DNA of 64,000 nt, taken from positions 6,138,001-6,202,000 of the forward strand of contig NZ_CP109430.1 in NCBI RefSeq assembly GCF_036250735.1. The letters are read 5' to 3'. The position numbers were made by a program, and so were the translations under genes. The notes beneath the pieces were generated by a model, which saw nothing but the letters and a program-made list of their open reading frames with translations, made no database searches and was not told the origin of the DNA. The stretch comes from Streptosporangium sp. NBC_01495 (GTDB taxonomy: Bacteria; Actinomycetota; Actinomycetes; Streptosporangiales; Streptosporangiaceae). Shown here in pieces: positions 1-8,837 of the stretch; within the stretch, counting starts at the first letter, position 1, and each line of letters starts with the position of its first letter.

Positions 1-2
1 CC

Positions 3-212
3 TGGACGCTGCTGGGCGTGGAGGCGGCGCAGGGGGTCATCGGATACGTCCAGTACTTCCTCGGCGTGCCCGCGGCCCTGGTCAACCTCCACGTGCTCGG
101 CGCGACCCTGGTCTGGGTCTGCGCGCTGCGGGTGGTCTTCGCGACCGGCCCGCGCGGGCCGGGGGACGCCTCGGAGGCGGTCACCGGCGAGCTCGACACC
201 GTCCGCGTCTGA
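3..212 (+). CDS. ctaA: Heme A synthase CtaA/Cox15, C-terminal fragment
   Basis: The window opens inside this reading frame; about 69 C-terminal residues are visible, ending in a TGA. The visible part contains the segment QGVIGYVQYFLGVP followed by LVNLHVLGATLVWV, which matches the last helix pair of actinobacterial CtaA, where the second histidine is a heme ligand. CtaA converts heme O to heme A in the membrane for cytochrome c oxidase. The neighbouring ctaB at 2708-3661, encoding the preceding heme O synthase step, supports the call. The short charged tail after the last helix is not conserved. The start lies upstream of the window. What is seen is the motif; the enzyme name is from family knowledge. 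Confidence 0.85.
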   Translation, partial: WTLLGVEAAQGVIGYVQYFLGVPAALVNLHVLGATLVWVCALRVVFATGPRGPGDASEAVTGELDTVRV

Positions 213-348
213 ACCGCCCGTACGCCCCCACGCCGTCCGCATTCGGACACCGGCGCACCGCCCCTCGCCGTCCGCGTCCGAGCCACCCGTACGCCACCAC
301 GCAGCGTCCGCACTCGACGCGGTCCCGGTACGGCTGGACAATGATCGG

Positions 349-1029
349 ATGTCGTTGTCACGCACGACCATACGGCGCTGCTACCAGGGCACCGTGCTGC
401 TGAGCGTCCTGGCCATCGCCCCGATCACCTGGACCTGGCTGACCAGCTCCGGGCACCGGGCGGTCGCCGACTCCTCCCCCGGCTGGGTGGCCGGGGTTCC
501 CGAGGCCCCGGTGGCGCTGGTGCTGGGGGCGGGCGTCGTCGGAGGCGCCCCCAGCCCCATGCTGGCCAGGCGGCTGGACATCTCCGCGCAGCTCTACCGG
601 GCGGGCAAGGTCAAGGCGATCCTGCTCTCCGGCGACAACAGCCGCGAGGAGTACGACGAGCCGACCGTGATGCGCGACCACCTGCTGGCGAGCGGCGTAC
701 CGGCCGGGGCGCTGGTCCTGGACTACGCGGGCTTCGACACCTGGGACTCGTGCGTGCGGGCGCGCACCGTGTTCGGCGCCACCAAGGTCACCGTGGTCAC
801 CCAGGTGTTCCATCTGCCCAGGGCGGTCGCCCTGTGCCGCACGGCGGGCATCGACACCTTCGGCGTGGGCGACGACTCGTCCAAGCGGTGGGTGTCCACC
901 TACGGTCTCGCCGCCCGCGAGTTCCTCGCCTCGGCGAAGGGGCTCGTCGACTCCGTGCTCCTCGACTCGCGGCCCGTCTTCCCCGGCCCACGCGAGACCA
1001 CCCTGGAGACCGCGCTCCGGCGGGGGTGA
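349..1029 (+). CDS. SanA/YdcF-like (DUF218) membrane-anchored protein
   Basis: This 226-residue protein has one N-terminal membrane segment (about residues 16-32) followed by a DUF218 fold. Visible family marks are VALVLGAG (55-62), the SGDN turn (94-97) followed by an acidic E-x-Y-x-E stretch, and TQVFHLPRA (151-159). The E. coli relatives SanA and ElyC act in envelope integrity and vancomycin exclusion at high temperature; the chemistry of the family is not settled. It probably sits in the membrane with the DUF218 domain outside. It is transcribed alone, convergent with the PrsW-like gene only 31 bases away. No strong ribosome site precedes the ATG. Family assignment is good; the exact role is not known. 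Confidence 0.8.
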   Translation: MSLSRTTIRRCYQGTVLLSVLAIAPITWTWLTSSGHRAVADSSPGWVAGVPEAPVALVLGAGVVGGAPSPMLARRLDISAQLYRAGKVKAILLSGDNSREEYDEPTVMRDHLLASGVPAGALVLDYAGFDTWDSCVRARTVFGATKVTVVTQVFHLPRAVALCRTAGIDTFGVGDDSSKRWVSTYGLAAREFLASAKGLVDSVLLDSRPVFPGPRETTLETALRRG

Positions 1030-1036
1030 ACCCCGT

Positions 1037-1055
1037 CCCCGGCACCCGGCCGGGG
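1037..1055. terminator. Small GC hairpin between convergent genes
   Basis: A 7-bp stem CCCCGGC/GCCGGGG with a 5-base loop lies in the 31 bases between two convergent stop codons. It has no T run, so it is only a weak candidate for a two-way terminator. Confidence 0.35.
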
Positions 1056-1060
1056 CCGCC

Positions 1061-2356
1061 CTACGGGTGGAACGACCCGCCCTGCGGCGGATGGCCGGGA
1101 CCACCCCACGGGGGACCGGCGGAGCCTCCCTGCGGATGGGGCGGACCGCCCGGTGCGCGGCCGGGACCGCCGGAGGCCTGGCCCGCCGGAGCGTTCCCGG
1201 CCGCGGGCGACGCGGGGAACTGGGCACGGGCGCCGGCCATGCACTCCAGCAGTGCCCGCTGCTCCTCGTTGAACGTGCGCTCGTCGATCACGTGGCCCCT
1301 GGCCCGCTCGTGGAGCAGGCCGAGCTCGGTCGCCGCGAGCTGGTAGTCGCTCATCGCCCGCAGTGCCTTCCTGCCCCCGTGCTTTCTGGCCCACTGCCGG
1401 GCCTGGCGGCGGCTGGGCAGGGACGAGAGCATCGCGACGTCGCCCGAGGACACCAGCCCCGTCGCCCAGTAGGCGGGCAGGTAGGTCTGGATGAGCGCGA
1501 TGATGCGCTTGCGGTCGCGGAAGATGATCCAGATCAGCACGAACAGCACGGTCATCAGCAGCAGGTAGGCGATGGCCAGGCCGCCGATGCCGACGTAGGA
1601 GGCGAAGCCGTTCCAGATGCCGTGCAGCAGCATCGCGCCGATCCATCCGGCGGCGATGACGAAGATCCGGCCAGGGCCCCGGCGCTGCGCCGCGTAGGCC
1701 ACCGCGACACCGATCATGGAGGTGAACAGCGGGTGCGCGAACGGCGAGAGGATCCCCCGCAGCACCACGGTCACCGCCAGGCCCTGCGCGCCCAGCTCGT
1801 CGAGCGCGGCCACGTAGTAGCTGACGTTCTCGCTCATGGCGAAGCCGAGGCCGACCATGCTCGCGTAGATGATGCCGTCGGTGGGCCCGTCCAGCTCGGC
1901 GCGCTTGAACCTGAGCAGGCCCAGCAGGACCAGGCCCTTCATCGTCTCCTCGACCACCGGGGCGCCGAAGGTGGCGGTGATGTTGCGCGCGTAGTCGTAG
2001 CCCAGCTGGACGGTGTTCTCGATGTAGAGCAGGTTGAAGGAGTTGATCACCCCGGCGACCAGGACCGCCACGCCCGCGCCCCAGGCGAACGCGAAGAGCA
2101 GGTTGCCGCGCGGCTCGGGCTCGATGCGGTCGAGCGCGAGCACCGCGGCCAGCAGCACCGGGACGGGCGCCAGCGCGAGGCCCAGGGCGATGAAGAAGTA
2201 GACCGGGTCGCCGTTCAGCACGTCGAAGGAGAACGACACCAGGGCGCACAGCCCCGCCAGGACGAGCCCGGCGATCAGCGCGACCGACGGGCGGTCCCTG
2301 AGCACCCAGCGGGGATCATGGCCGGCCATGTGGCCACCGTAACCGTTGGCGCCCAT
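1061..2356 (-). CDS. PrsW-family intramembrane metalloprotease
   Basis: A polytopic membrane protein of 431 residues with the four PrsW motifs in order: EETMK (136-140), FAMSEN (172-177), HPLFT (208-212) and HGIWN (245-249). These glutamates and histidines are the expected metal ligands and catalytic residues of this CAAX-protease-like family. B. subtilis PrsW cuts the anti-sigma factor RsiW; the actinobacterial target is unknown and no anti-sigma gene lies next to this one. After about residue 370 a soluble tail rich in Gly and Pro (GGPGRAPGGPPHPQGG-like repeats) follows, which is probably disordered. The ATG at 2356 is used; an in-frame ATG at 2329 is an alternative. It lies 351 bases downstream of ctaB on the same strand. 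Confidence 0.85.
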   Translation of the reverse strand: MGANGYGGHMAGHDPRWVLRDRPSVALIAGLVLAGLCALVSFSFDVLNGDPVYFFIALGLALAPVPVLLAAVLALDRIEPEPRGNLLFAFAWGAGVAVLVAGVINSFNLLYIENTVQLGYDYARNITATFGAPVVEETMKGLVLLGLLRFKRAELDGPTDGIIYASMVGLGFAMSENVSYYVAALDELGAQGLAVTVVLRGILSPFAHPLFTSMIGVAVAYAAQRRGPGRIFVIAAGWIGAMLLHGIWNGFASYVGIGGLAIAYLLLMTVLFVLIWIIFRDRKRIIALIQTYLPAYWATGLVSSGDVAMLSSLPSRRQARQWARKHGGRKALRAMSDYQLAATELGLLHERARGHVIDERTFNEEQRALLECMAGARAQFPASPAAGNAPAGQASGGPGRAPGGPPHPQGGSAGPPWGGPGHPPQGGSFHP

Positions 2357-2707
2357 CCCACGGATCGAACCGGGAGATTACCACCCGAAGGTTGACGTAC
2401 CTCAACCCGCCGCCGGACCCCGGCCACTCCCCGCCGAGAACCCGGTGAACCCGGCCGGCCGCAGCGAATCCCGAAACCATACCGAGTGATGGGCCTCCCG
2501 CGCGGCCGGAGCCGGAATCCGGCTCCCGGGGTTTACCGAAGACCACGAACCACCCTCCCCACGGCCAGGCCCTCCCCGGGCCGGTCAAGAAAACATCTTC
2601 CCCCGGGAGACGTCTCCCCCGTGGCCGGGGCGCGGAAACGGGCGCACCGGAGGAGACCGTACGTGTGAGACAGCTCAGATGGGCATCAGACGAATATCAG
2701 GCGGACA
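2357..2707. other. Gene-free stretch between ctaB and the PrsW-like gene
   Basis: No gene is supported here. It holds a perfect 14-base palindrome GGGAGACGTCTCCC at 2605-2618, which could be an operator or hairpin, and a 15-base duplication of the ctaB stop region (separate entry). The promoter of the PrsW-like gene should lie in the lower half, but I cannot place it. Confidence 0.5.
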
Positions 2708-2720
2708 TCAGACGAACATC
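2684..2720. repeat. 22-base tandem duplication across the ctaB stop codon
   Basis: CATCAGACGAATATC at 2684-2698 is repeated as CATCAGACGAACATC at 2706-2720, a 22-base period with one mismatch in 15. The second copy contains the last codons and stop of ctaB, so the end of the coding sequence has been copied just past itself. Confidence 0.75.
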
Positions 2721-3661
2721 GAGTCGATGGCGACGGCCAGGAAGAGCAGCGCCAGATAGGCGTTGGACCAGTGGAAGAAGCGCATCGGGCGCAGGTCCAC
2801 ACCGGTCTTGCCCGCGTTGACCCGGCCGAGGAGGCGGTGGACCTCCCACAGGCAGGCGGCGCCGAGGACGGCGGCCACGACGGGATAGAGGAGGGTGGTC
2901 CCGGCCACCGGCCACAGCAGCAGCGAGCAGAGCACCGTGGCCCAGGTGTAGACGATGCTCTCCAGCACCACGCGGCGCTCGGTGGCGACCACCGGGAGCA
3001 TCGGGACCTTCGCCGCCGCGTAGTCCTCCTTGTAGCGCATGGCGAGGGTCCAGGTGTGCGGCGGCGTCCAGAAGAACACCACGCCGAAGAGCACCACGGG
3101 GGCCCAGGCGAGGCTGCCGGTGACGCCCGCCCAGCCGATCAGCACCGGCATGCAGCCGGCGATGCCCCCCCACACCACGTTCTGCGAGGTCCGCCGCTTG
3201 AGGATCATCGAGTAGACGAGCACGTAGAACAGGTTCGCGGCCAGCGACAGGCCCGCGGCGAGCCAGTTCACCGTCAGACCGAGTCCAAGGGTGGACAGCA
3301 CGCCGAGGATGATCCCGAAGATCAGCGCGTTCGTCGGCGGCACCAGGTCGCGGGCGAGCGGGCGGCGCCGGGTACGGCGCATGGCCGCGTCGATGTCACG
3401 GTCGATGTAGCAGTTCAGCGCGTTCGCGCTGCCGGCCGACAGGGTGCCGAACACCAGGGTGTTGACGGCGATCCACAGCGGCGGCAGGCCCTTGGCCGCC
3501 AGGAACATCACCGGTAGCGTCGTGATCAGCAGCAGCTCGATGATCCGCGGCTTCGTGAGGGCGACGTACGCCTTCACGACGTCGCCGAAGGAGCGCGGCG
3601 CGGCCTCGGGAGCCGTGCCCGCCTCGGGCGGGGCCGTCGATTGCTTGTCGGTGAGCACCAT
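2708..3661 (-). CDS. ctaB: Protoheme IX farnesyltransferase (heme O synthase) CtaB
   Basis: A 317-residue UbiA-family membrane prenyltransferase. It adds a farnesyl group to protoheme IX to make heme O for cytochrome oxidase. The prenyl-diphosphate/Mg motif NCYIDRDID (83-91) is followed by the basic MRRTRRRPL segment, and a second conserved part [27 protein letters not shown] region lies in the middle; nine membrane helices are expected. The first 30 residues are a loose cytoplasmic leader. It diverges from the transketolase gene across 303 bases and lies near the end of ctaA, the usual actinobacterial arrangement. Length is normal for the family. The identification is firm; regulation is not visible. 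Confidence 0.95.
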   Translation of the reverse strand: MVLTDKQSTAPPEAGTAPEAAPRSFGDVVKAYVALTKPRIIELLLITTLPVMFLAAKGLPPLWIAVNTLVFGTLSAGSANALNCYIDRDIDAAMRRTRRRPLARDLVPPTNALIFGIILGVLSTLGLGLTVNWLAAGLSLAANLFYVLVYSMILKRRTSQNVVWGGIAGCMPVLIGWAGVTGSLAWAPVVLFGVVFFWTPPHTWTLAMRYKEDYAAAKVPMLPVVATERRVVLESIVYTWATVLCSLLLWPVAGTTLLYPVVAAVLGAACLWEVHRLLGRVNAGKTGVDLRPMRFFHWSNAYLALLFLAVAIDSMFV

Positions 3662-3964
3662 CTAAGGCGCTTCCAGCACGTGCGGGGTCAACGCGTAACC
3701 TCTGATTAGAGCGGATCCGTGAATGCGGGCACCAGCCAGCCTTGAGGACTCACTGTAGTTGCAGGGGGGGCCGGTCCCGGCACGGGGTGCGGAAGCGGCG
3801 CGAGGGGGCTCCCGCGAGGGAGGCGCGCACCGCCTCGGATCCCGCGGACCCGCCCCGGGTGGACCTACGCCACGGTAGCGAGGTCGAAACCGTTAGGGTC
3901 CGGTGTGGGCGGGAAATACCAGACCGGCGCCACCATCACACGATTAGATCCGGAGATCGAGCAC
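3662..3964. promoter_or_regulatory. Divergent ctaB/tkt control region
   Basis: This 303-base region serves both divergent genes. On the plus strand a TAGGGT -10-like box at 3894-3899 would put transcription start near 3905, exactly at an in-frame GTG. That gives either a leaderless start at 3905 or a 60-base leader before the TTG at 3965, which has GGAG at 3952-3955. A GCACGTGC palindrome (3676-3683) lies just upstream of ctaB. No clear -35 box was found. Confidence 0.4.
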
Positions 3965-6076
3965 TTGAGCAGTGAACTCGTGCCAGCCCTCGAATGGAGC
4001 GACCTGGACCGCCGTGCGGTCGACGTCGTACGGGCCCTGGCCATGGACGCGGTAGAGAAGGCGGGATCGGGTCACCCCGGCACCGCGATGAGCCTGGCGC
4101 CGGCCGCCTACCTGCTGTTCCAGCGGGTGATGCGGCATGATCCGTCAGACCCCTCGTGGGCGGGTCGTGACCGGTTCGTCCTTTCGGCGGGTCACAGCAG
4201 CCTGACCCTCTACATCCAGCTCTTCCTGTCGGGCTACGGCCTCGGCCTGGACGACCTCAAGGGGCTCCGCCAGTGGGAGAGCCTGACCCCGGCCCACCCC
4301 GAGCACGGCCACACCGTCGGCGTCGAGACCACCACGGGCCCGCTCGGCCAGGGGATCGGCAACGCGGTCGGCATGGCGATGGCCGCCCGCCGCGAGCGCG
4401 GCCTGTTCGACCCGGACGCCGCTCCGGGCGCGAGCCCGTTCGACCACAACATCTGGTGCATCGCCTCCGAGGGTGACATCGAGGAGGGCATCAGCCACGA
4501 GGTGAGCGCCCTCGCGGCCCACCAGCGGCTGGGCAACCTGACCGTCGTCTTCGACAGCAACCACATCTCGATCGAGGACGACACCCAGATCGCGCTGAGC
4601 GAGGACGTCGTCGCGCGCTACGAGGCGTACGGCTGGCACACCCAGACCGTCGACTGGACTCAGACGGGCGACTACGTCGAGGACGTCGAGGCGCTGCACC
4701 AGGCCCTGGAGGCCGCCCGCGCCGAGACCGGCAGGCCGTCGTTCATCCGGCTGCGCACGATCATCGGCTGGCCCGCCCCCAACAAGAAGAACACCGGCAA
4801 GATCCACGGCTCGGCGCTGGGCGCCGCCGAGGTCGCCGCGACCAAGAAGGTCATGGGCTTCGACGTCGAGAAGAGCTTCGACGTCCCCGCCGAGGTCCTG
4901 GAGCACGCCCGCGAGGTCGTCGAGCGCGGCCGGTCGGTACGCGCCGAGTGGGACAAGCTCTACCAGAGCTGGCGCGAGGCCAACCCCGAGCGCGCCGCCG
5001 AGTTCGACCGCATCTCCGTGCGCAGGCTCCCCGCCGGCTGGGCCGAGGCGCTGCCGTCCTTCGAGGTCGGCTCCTCCGTCGCCACCCGCAAGGCCTCCGG
5101 CGAGGTGCTCAGCGCCCTCGCGCCGGTGCTGCCCGAGCTGTGGGGCGGCTCGGCCGACCTGGCCGAGTCCAACAACACCACGATGAAGGGCGAGCCGTCC
5201 TTCATCCCCGAGGAGTTCCAGACCAAGGAGTTCCCCGGCAACCCCTACGGCCGCACGCTGCACTTCGGCATCCGCGAGCACGGCATGGGGGCGATCCTCA
5301 ACGGCATCGCGCTGCACAACGGCACCCGCCCCTACGGTGGCACGTTCCTGGTGTTCAGCGACTACATGCGCCCGGCCGTGCGGCTGGCGGCGCTGATGAG
5401 GCTGCCGGTCACCTACGTGTGGACGCACGACTCCATCGGTCTGGGCGAGGACGGCCCGACGCACCAGCCCGTCGAGCACCTGTGGGCGCTGCGCGCCATC
5501 CCCGGTCTCGACGTGGTGCGCCCGGCCGACGCCAACGAGACGGCCGCCGCCTGGCAGGTCGTGCTTGAGCACAACGACCGCCCGGCCGCGCTGGCGCTGA
5601 CCCGCCAGAACCTGCCGGTCTTCGAGGGCACCGGCGACGCGGAGAAGGTCGCCCGCGGCGGTTACGTCCTGCGGGAGGCCTCCGACGGGCAGCCCTCGGT
5701 GGTCCTGATCGGCACCGGCTCCGAGGTCGAGATCGCCATCGGGGCCCGCGAGATCCTCGAGGCGGAGGGCATCGCCACCCGGGTCGTGTCGATGCCGTGC
5801 GTGGAGTGGTTCCAGGCCCAGGACGCGGCCTACCGGCAGACGGTCCTGCCCTCCTCGGTGCGCGCTCGCGTGGCGGTGGAGGCGGGAATCGCGCTGGGCT
5901 GGCGGGAGTTCGTGGGAGACGAGGGCGTGGTGGTAAGCCTGGAGCACTTCGGTGCCTCGGCCCCCTACAAGACCCTCTACGAGCAGTTCGGCCTGACCGC
6001 CGAGCGCGTGGCCGCCGCCGCCAAGGCGAGCCTCGCCAAGACCGGAGCCGACAAGGGCGAGACGACGGGAAACTGA
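3965..6076 (+). CDS. tkt: Transketolase
   Basis: A full-length transketolase of 703 residues from the TTG start. It moves two-carbon units between pentose and hexose phosphates using thiamine diphosphate. The family landmarks are present: GHPGTAMS near the N-terminus, HSSLTLY, the cofactor region [13 protein letters not shown] with a later N-x-I, and the [13 protein letters not shown] segment of the pyrimidine domain. I prefer the TTG at 3965 because GGAG sits nine bases upstream and the protein then begins, like relatives, shortly before [11 protein letters not shown]; a GTG at 3905 adds 20 unconserved residues but fits a leaderless promoter. It heads the tal-pgi-zwf-opcA-pgl run, with only two bases before tal. 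Confidence 0.95.
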   Translation: MSSELVPALEWSDLDRRAVDVVRALAMDAVEKAGSGHPGTAMSLAPAAYLLFQRVMRHDPSDPSWAGRDRFVLSAGHSSLTLYIQLFLSGYGLGLDDLKGLRQWESLTPAHPEHGHTVGVETTTGPLGQGIGNAVGMAMAARRERGLFDPDAAPGASPFDHNIWCIASEGDIEEGISHEVSALAAHQRLGNLTVVFDSNHISIEDDTQIALSEDVVARYEAYGWHTQTVDWTQTGDYVEDVEALHQALEAARAETGRPSFIRLRTIIGWPAPNKKNTGKIHGSALGAAEVAATKKVMGFDVEKSFDVPAEVLEHAREVVERGRSVRAEWDKLYQSWREANPERAAEFDRISVRRLPAGWAEALPSFEVGSSVATRKASGEVLSALAPVLPELWGGSADLAESNNTTMKGEPSFIPEEFQTKEFPGNPYGRTLHFGIREHGMGAILNGIALHNGTRPYGGTFLVFSDYMRPAVRLAALMRLPVTYVWTHDSIGLGEDGPTHQPVEHLWALRAIPGLDVVRPADANETAAAWQVVLEHNDRPAALALTRQNLPVFEGTGDAEKVARGGYVLREASDGQPSVVLIGTGSEVEIAIGAREILEAEGIATRVVSMPCVEWFQAQDAAYRQTVLPSSVRARVAVEAGIALGWREFVGDEGVVVSLEHFGASAPYKTLYEQFGLTAERVAAAAKASLAKTGADKGETTGN

Positions 6077-6078
6077 TC

Positions 6079-7182
6079 ATGAGTGAGATCCTGAAGAAGC
6101 TCTCCGAGCAGGGCGTCTCCATCTGGCTGGACGACATCAGCCGTGAGCGCCTGCGTACGGGCAACCTGCAGTCCCTGATCGCCGACAAGCAGGTGGTCGG
6201 TGTCACCTCCAACCCGACGATCTTCGCGTCGGCGCTGAGCAAGGGCGACGCCTACGACGGCCAGCTGCACGACCTGAAGATCCGCGGCGTCGACGTCGAG
6301 GAGGCCGTGCGGGCCATCACCACGTACGACATCCGCTGGGCCGCCGACGTGCTGAGGCCGGTCTACGACGCCAGCGGGCAGGTGGACGGCCGGGTGTCGA
6401 TCGAGGTCGACCCGCGCCTGTCCAGGGAGACCGACAAGACCGTCGCCGAGGCGCGCGCGCTGTGGTGGCTGGTCGACCGGCCCAACCTGTTCATCAAGAT
6501 CCCCGCCACCGTCGAGGGCCTGCCCGCGATCACCCAGGCGATCTCCGAGGGCATCAGCGTCAACGTCACGCTGATCTTCTCCCTCGAGCGCTACCGCGCC
6601 GTGATGGACGCCTGGCTCACCGGCCTGGAGAAGGCGAAGGCCAACGGCCTGGACCTGTCGGCCATCGAGTCGGTGGCCTCGTTCTTCGTCAGCCGCGTGG
6701 ACGGCGAGATCGACAAGCGCCTGGACAAGATCGGCACCCCCGAGGCCCTGGCGCTGAAGGGCAAGGCCGCGATCGCCAACGCCCGCCTGGCCTTCGCCGC
6801 CTTCGAGGAGGTCGTCGCGTCCCCGCGCTGGGAGGCGCTGGCCGCGGCCGGGGCCCGGCCGCAGCGCCCGCTGTGGGCCTCCACCGGGACCAAGAACCCC
6901 GACTACCCCGACACCCTCTACGTCGACGAGCTGGTCACCCCCGGCACGGTCAACACGATGCCGGAGAAGACCCTCGACGCGACGGCCGACCACGGCAACG
7001 TCACCGGCGACACGGTCCGCTCCTCCTACGAGGAGGCCTGGAACACCATGGCCGCCCTCAAGGAGGCCGGCATCGACTACGACGACGTCGTGAGGTTCCT
7101 CGAGGAGGACGGCCTGAGCAAGTTCGAGGTCTCCTGGACCGAGTTGCTGGAGACCGTCGCCTCCGAGCTGAAGAAGGCGTGA
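6079..7182 (+). CDS. tal: Transaldolase
   Basis: A 367-residue transaldolase of the long actinobacterial type, which transfers a dihydroxyacetone unit between sugar phosphates in the non-oxidative pentose phosphate pathway. The N-terminal SNPTIFA motif and the NLFIKIPAT segment with the Schiff-base lysine are present, as is the later [12 protein letters not shown] phosphate-binding part. The ATG lies two bases past the tkt stop, so the two are almost certainly translated from one message; a longer in-frame extension overlapping tkt is not used. The stop is seven bases from pgi. Length and motifs are normal. Confidence 0.96.
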   Translation: MSEILKKLSEQGVSIWLDDISRERLRTGNLQSLIADKQVVGVTSNPTIFASALSKGDAYDGQLHDLKIRGVDVEEAVRAITTYDIRWAADVLRPVYDASGQVDGRVSIEVDPRLSRETDKTVAEARALWWLVDRPNLFIKIPATVEGLPAITQAISEGISVNVTLIFSLERYRAVMDAWLTGLEKAKANGLDLSAIESVASFFVSRVDGEIDKRLDKIGTPEALALKGKAAIANARLAFAAFEEVVASPRWEALAAAGARPQRPLWASTGTKNPDYPDTLYVDELVTPGTVNTMPEKTLDATADHGNVTGDTVRSSYEEAWNTMAALKEAGIDYDDVVRFLEEDGLSKFEVSWTELLETVASELKKA

Positions 7183-7189
7183 GGAACAC

Positions 7190-8818
7190 ATGTCAGTGTC
7201 CGTAACGTTCGGCGAGGACGACCTCACCGAGCAGGCCGCGGAGACCGCCGGGCAGCTCGCCTCCGAGGGGGTCCCCCAGGCTCTGGCCTCCGGTGACCCC
7301 ACCCTGTGGGGCCCGGAGGCGGAGGCCGAGGCGGCCGTCCGCCTCGGCTGGCTCAACCTCCCGCTGACGAGCAGGCGACTGCTCCCCGAGATCGGCGCGC
7401 TGGTGGAGCGTGCCCGCGCCGAGGGCCTGGACCACGTGGTCCTGGCGGGCATGGGCGGCTCCTCCCTCGCCCCCGAGGTCATCACCGCCTCCGCCGACGT
7501 GCCCCTGACCGTGCTCGACACCACCGACCCCGGCCAGGTGCGCCGCGCGCTGGAGGACCGGCTGGAGAACACGATCCTGGTCGTCGCCAGCAAGAGCGGC
7601 GGCACGGTCGAGACCGACAGCCACCGGCGGATCTACGAGAAGGCCTTCCGTGACGCCGGGATCGACCCGGTCGGCAGGATCGTCGTCGTCACCGACCCCG
7701 GCTCTCCCCTGGAGGCGAGCGCCCGCGAGGCGGGTTACCAGGTGATCCTGGCCGACCCGAACGTGGGTGGCCGCTACAGCGCCCTGACGGCGTTCGGCCT
7801 GGTGCCCAGCGCGCTGGCGGGCGCCGACGTCGAGCGGCTGCTCGACGACGCGGCCGAGGTGCTGCCGCTGCTGTCGCGGACCGAGGGCAACCCCGGCCTC
7901 GACCTCGGTGCCGCCCTGGGCGCCGCCGCGACGGCCGGGCGCGACAAGCTCGTGATCGAGGACAGCCTGTCGGAGATCAACGGCCTGCCCGACTGGATCG
8001 AGCAGCTGGTCGCCGAGTCCACCGGCAAGTCCGGCAAGGGCATCCTTCCCGTCGTGGGCGCCGACCCCGGCGACGCCGACGACGAGCTGCTCGCCGGGAT
8101 CGACACCGACGGCGCCGTGACCGTCATCGGCCCGCTGGGCGCGCAGTTCCTCGTCTGGGAGTACGCCACGGCCGTCGCCGGCCGCGTCCTCGGCATCGAC
8201 CCGTTCAACCAGCCGAACGTGGCCGAGTCCAAGGAGAACACCGCCAAGCTGCTCGACCGGGCCGAGCTGCCGGTCGGCACGCCGATCCTGGTCGACGGCC
8301 CGGTGGAGGTGTACGGCGAGTTCCCCGGCTCCGAGGACGTCAAGGACCTGTCGGACGTGCTCACCCGGCTGCTGGAGGCGATCCCCGAGCACGGTTACCT
8401 CGCGGTGATGGCCTACCTCGACCGTGAGGCGGCCTTCGACGCCCCGTACGCCGAGGGCGCCTCGTTCGAGGAGATGACGGACGTGTGGAGCGGGGCCGAC
8501 CCGGCCACGCTGCGCGGGATGCTCGCGATCCGCACCGAGCGCCCGGTCACCTTCGGCTGGGGCCCCCGCTTCCTGCACTCCACCGGCCAGTACCACAAGG
8601 GCGGCCCGCAGAACGGGGTGTTCCTGCAGATCACCGGGGCCGTCGCGGACGACGTCGAGGTCCCCGGCAAGCCCTACACCCTGGGCCGCCTCCAGCTCGC
8701 CCAGGCACTGGGCGACCTGGGCGCGCTGGCCAGCCGCGGGCGTCCCGCCGTGCGGCTGCACCTGACCGACCGCGCCGCCGGAGTCGCGCGTCTGCTCGCC
8801 GCCGCACGGGAGGTCTGA
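7190..8818 (+). CDS. pgi: Glucose-6-phosphate isomerase
   Basis: A 542-residue sugar isomerase of the form found in actinomycete pentose phosphate clusters. It interconverts glucose-6-phosphate and fructose-6-phosphate. The first SIS domain carries SKSGGTVET, which binds the sugar phosphate, and the C-terminal part contains LHSTGQYHKGG with the conserved histidine and lysine. The position between tal and zwf places it at the branch point between glycolysis and the oxidative pathway. The ATG follows the tal stop by seven bases. These proteins are sometimes annotated as fused transaldolase/isomerase relatives, but no transaldolase domain is present here. Confidence 0.92.
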   Translation: MSVSVTFGEDDLTEQAAETAGQLASEGVPQALASGDPTLWGPEAEAEAAVRLGWLNLPLTSRRLLPEIGALVERARAEGLDHVVLAGMGGSSLAPEVITASADVPLTVLDTTDPGQVRRALEDRLENTILVVASKSGGTVETDSHRRIYEKAFRDAGIDPVGRIVVVTDPGSPLEASAREAGYQVILADPNVGGRYSALTAFGLVPSALAGADVERLLDDAAEVLPLLSRTEGNPGLDLGAALGAAATAGRDKLVIEDSLSEINGLPDWIEQLVAESTGKSGKGILPVVGADPGDADDELLAGIDTDGAVTVIGPLGAQFLVWEYATAVAGRVLGIDPFNQPNVAESKENTAKLLDRAELPVGTPILVDGPVEVYGEFPGSEDVKDLSDVLTRLLEAIPEHGYLAVMAYLDREAAFDAPYAEGASFEEMTDVWSGADPATLRGMLAIRTERPVTFGWGPRFLHSTGQYHKGGPQNGVFLQITGAVADDVEVPGKPYTLGRLQLAQALGDLGALASRGRPAVRLHLTDRAAGVARLLAAAREV

Positions 8819-8837
8819 TGGGCCGCTGGAGGTTCGC

